DNA of 8,079 bases from Burkholderiaceae bacterium (GTDB lineage: Bacteria; Pseudomonadota; Gammaproteobacteria; Burkholderiales; Burkholderiaceae_C). Below the pieces are notes generated by a model. That model had not been told where the DNA came from, made no database searches, and saw only the letters and a list, made by a program, of their open reading frames with translations. This document shows, one piece after another, positions 6,900 to 8,079 of this stretch. Position 1 is the first letter of the stretch, and each line of letters starts with the position of its first letter. The stretch spans positions 1-8,079 of the forward strand of contig JAFMJA010000120.1 of assembly GCA_017853735.1 (NCBI GenBank). Direction: 5' to 3'. The position numbers and the translations under genes are program-made.

Positions 6900-7080
6900 T
6901 GCAGGAGAGCGTCCGCCCTACAGGGTGGACCACCGAAGGCGCAAACTCCCATAAACGCTCAGGTGCCGTACTGCAAACCAACACGCCGTCTGGAGAGACA
7001 TCACATACCGTGATGCACCGAAGGAGCAAGGCCCAGGGCAAGGTGTCCAGGGCTGAATCTCTCAGGTAACAGGGACAGGG
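6900..7080 (+). promoter_or_regulatory. Tandem glycine riboswitch (two aptamers)
   Basis: RNA leader that senses glycine through two similar aptamers. Aptamer 1 (6900-6975): closing stem TGCAG/CTGCA (6900-6904 with 6971-6975), GAGCGT/ACGCTC (6907-6912 with 6955-6960), an eight-pair hairpin at 6911-6930, and the conserved core CACCGAAGGCGCAA at 6931-6944, then CTCAGGTG. Aptamer 2 (6989-7079): TCTG with CAGG (6989-6992 with 7076-7079), GAGAGA/TCTCTC (6993-6998 with 7058-7063), a perfect CATCAC/GTGATG hairpin (6999-7004 with 7010-7015), the core CACCGAAGGAGCAA at 7016-7029, a GCCC/GGGC arm (7031-7034 with 7050-7053), then CTCAGGTAACAGGGACAGG. A 13-base linker joins them. This is the class described in Rfam as the glycine riboswitch. 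The two halves have different stem sequences but keep base pairing, strong evidence of a functional RNA. It begins 10 bp after the amidohydrolase stop and controls the dadA-like gene starting at 7136; in such arrangements glycine usually turns expression on. Confidence 0.95.
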
Positions 7081-7090
7081 GGAGCGGCTC

Positions 7091-7113
7091 GTGTCTGGCT
7101 ATTGACCAGATGC
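7091..7113 (+). other. Hairpin in the riboswitch expression platform
   Basis: GTGTCTGG at 7091-7098 pairs with CCAGATGC at 7106-7113 (eight pairs, two of them G-U, seven-base loop). No run of U follows, so it is not an ordinary intrinsic terminator. The CCAG at 7106-7109 can alternatively pair with CTGG at 7123-7126, which overlaps the GGAG ribosome-binding site of the dadA-like gene (7125-7128). That would allow a translational switch, but the alternative pairing is only four base pairs and is inferred by eye. Confidence 0.35.
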
Positions 7114-7135
7114 ACCATAGACCTGGAGTATCTCG

Positions 7136-8079
7136 ATGAAAGTGATTGTTCTTGGAGCCGGCTTGCTCGGCGTCACCTCTGCTTATTTTTTGCGTCAGCA
7201 AGGCCATGAGGTCACCGTGGTGGACCGGCAGGCCGAGCCGGCTGCGGAGACCAGCTTTGCCAATGGCGGACAGATTTCGGTAAGCCATGCCGAGCCCTGG
7301 GCCAACCCCGGGGCGCCGCTCAAGGTGCTGAAATGGCTGGGCCGGGAAGATGCGCCGCTGCTGTTTCGCTTGCGCTCGGATTTGCGCCAATGGCGGTGGT
7401 GCCTGCAGTTCATGCGCGAATGCACGCCAGGACGCACGCGCCACAACATCGAGCAGATCGTTCGCCTGGGCACCTACAGCCGCGAAATGCTGCAGGCTGT
7501 GCGCCGGGAGCGCAACATCGCCTATGACGAGCGTACCCAGGGCATTCTGCATTTCTACACCAGCGTCAAAGAGTTCGAGGCGGCAGAGGCCCCCGCTGCC
7601 CAGATGCGTGAACTGGGCTGTGACCGGCAGGTGATCTCGGCCGACGAGGCGGTGCGCCTAGAGCCGGCATTGCGCCATATTCGACCGCAACTTTCAGGTG
7701 CCACCTACACCGCCGAGGATGAATCGGGCGACGCCAATACTTTCGCGCGCGAACTGGTGCAGCGCTGCCGGGATGACGGGGTCCAATTCCTGATGAGCCA
7801 CACCATCACCGCTTTACGTGAGGCGGGGGGACAGATCGACCATGTGGAGGCCACCGACCCGGAGGGGCGCTTCCAGCGCCTGCGGGCCGATGCCTATGTG
7901 CTGGCCATGGGATCGCTCAGCCCTCTGTACGCCAAGCCGCTGGGAATTGATTTGCCGATTTATCCGGCCAAAGGCTACTCGGTGACCATGGCGGTCAAAG
8001 ACCCCTCCATGGCGCATCAAGTCTCGCTGACCGATGATGAGTTCAAGCTGGTGTTTTCCCGGCTGGGCGATCGGCTGCG
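7136..8079 (+). CDS. dadA: DadA-family FAD-dependent D-amino-acid dehydrogenase (C-terminus cut by window edge)
   Basis: Membrane-associated flavoprotein that oxidises D-amino acids (classically D-alanine) to the 2-oxo acid and ammonia and passes electrons to the respiratory chain. The first 314 residues are visible of a family that is normally about 415-435. They align by eye along their whole length with E. coli DadA: the FAD-binding fold KVIVLGAGLLG at 2-12 with Asp30 closing the second strand (VTVVDR), ETSFANGGQISVSHAEPWA at 38-56, GTYSREMLQAVRRE at 112-125, DESGDANTFARELV at 195-208, ADAYVLAMGS at 251-260 and IDLPIYPAKGYSVT at 271-284. The ATG at 7136 has GGAG at 7125-7128, seven bases upstream. 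The gene sits behind a tandem glycine riboswitch, so glycine probably induces it. Glycine or a D-amino acid could be the true substrate, and the paralogue assignment (dadA versus a glycine-oxidising relative) is open. Confidence 0.93.
   Translation, partial: MKVIVLGAGLLGVTSAYFLRQQGHEVTVVDRQAEPAAETSFANGGQISVSHAEPWANPGAPLKVLKWLGREDAPLLFRLRSDLRQWRWCLQFMRECTPGRTRHNIEQIVRLGTYSREMLQAVRRERNIAYDERTQGILHFYTSVKEFEAAEAPAAQMRELGCDRQVISADEAVRLEPALRHIRPQLSGATYTAEDESGDANTFARELVQRCRDDGVQFLMSHTITALREAGGQIDHVEATDPEGRFQRLRADAYVLAMGSLSPLYAKPLGIDLPIYPAKGYSVTMAVKDPSMAHQVSLTDDEFKLVFSRLGDRL

Overview
This is an ordinary-looking chromosomal window from a GC-rich Gram-negative bacterium, most likely a betaproteobacterium of the order Burkholderiales (an Alcaligenaceae-like or Comamonadaceae-like genus; the sequence alone does not settle which). 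The clues are a Bug-type (TctC) solute-binding protein divergent from a LysR regulator, the long (type 2) form of orotidine-5'-phosphate decarboxylase, and a tandem glycine riboswitch in front of a DadA-type D-amino-acid dehydrogenase. I see no insertion sequence, phage gene, CRISPR array, tRNA or rRNA. Coding density is high and nearly every gene can be placed in a family.

Left part (1-3457). A ten-helix EamA/DMT transporter runs leftward off the window edge, and pyrF reads rightward from a 56-bp divergent gap. A hormone-sensitive-lipase-type esterase starts 14 bp after the pyrF stop and is probably co-transcribed with it. A good sigma-70-like promoter (TTGGCA, 17 bp, TAGAGT) then precedes a small exported protein with a CigR/RcnB-like C-terminus.

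Middle part (3544-6890). A LysR-type regulator on the minus strand is divergent from a Bug-family periplasmic binding protein, which is followed on the same strand by an M20D metallo-amidohydrolase (hippurate hydrolase / N-acyl-amino-acid amidohydrolase type). The 152-bp divergent gap is AT-rich and holds a perfect ATCA-N7-TGAT dyad of the T-N11-A type used by LysR regulators. The likely logic is that the regulator senses a carboxylated or N-acylated compound, the Bug protein binds it in the periplasm, and the amidohydrolase cleaves it. No TctA/TctB membrane partner is present here.

Right part (6891-8079). Ten bases after the amidohydrolase stop begins a textbook two-aptamer glycine riboswitch (about 6900-7080), followed by a leader and a dadA-family FAD dehydrogenase that runs off the right edge. 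A glycine sensor next to an enzyme family that can release glycine from N-acylglycines is the most interesting arrangement in the window. No clearly novel system is visible; the findings are regulatory and contextual hypotheses.
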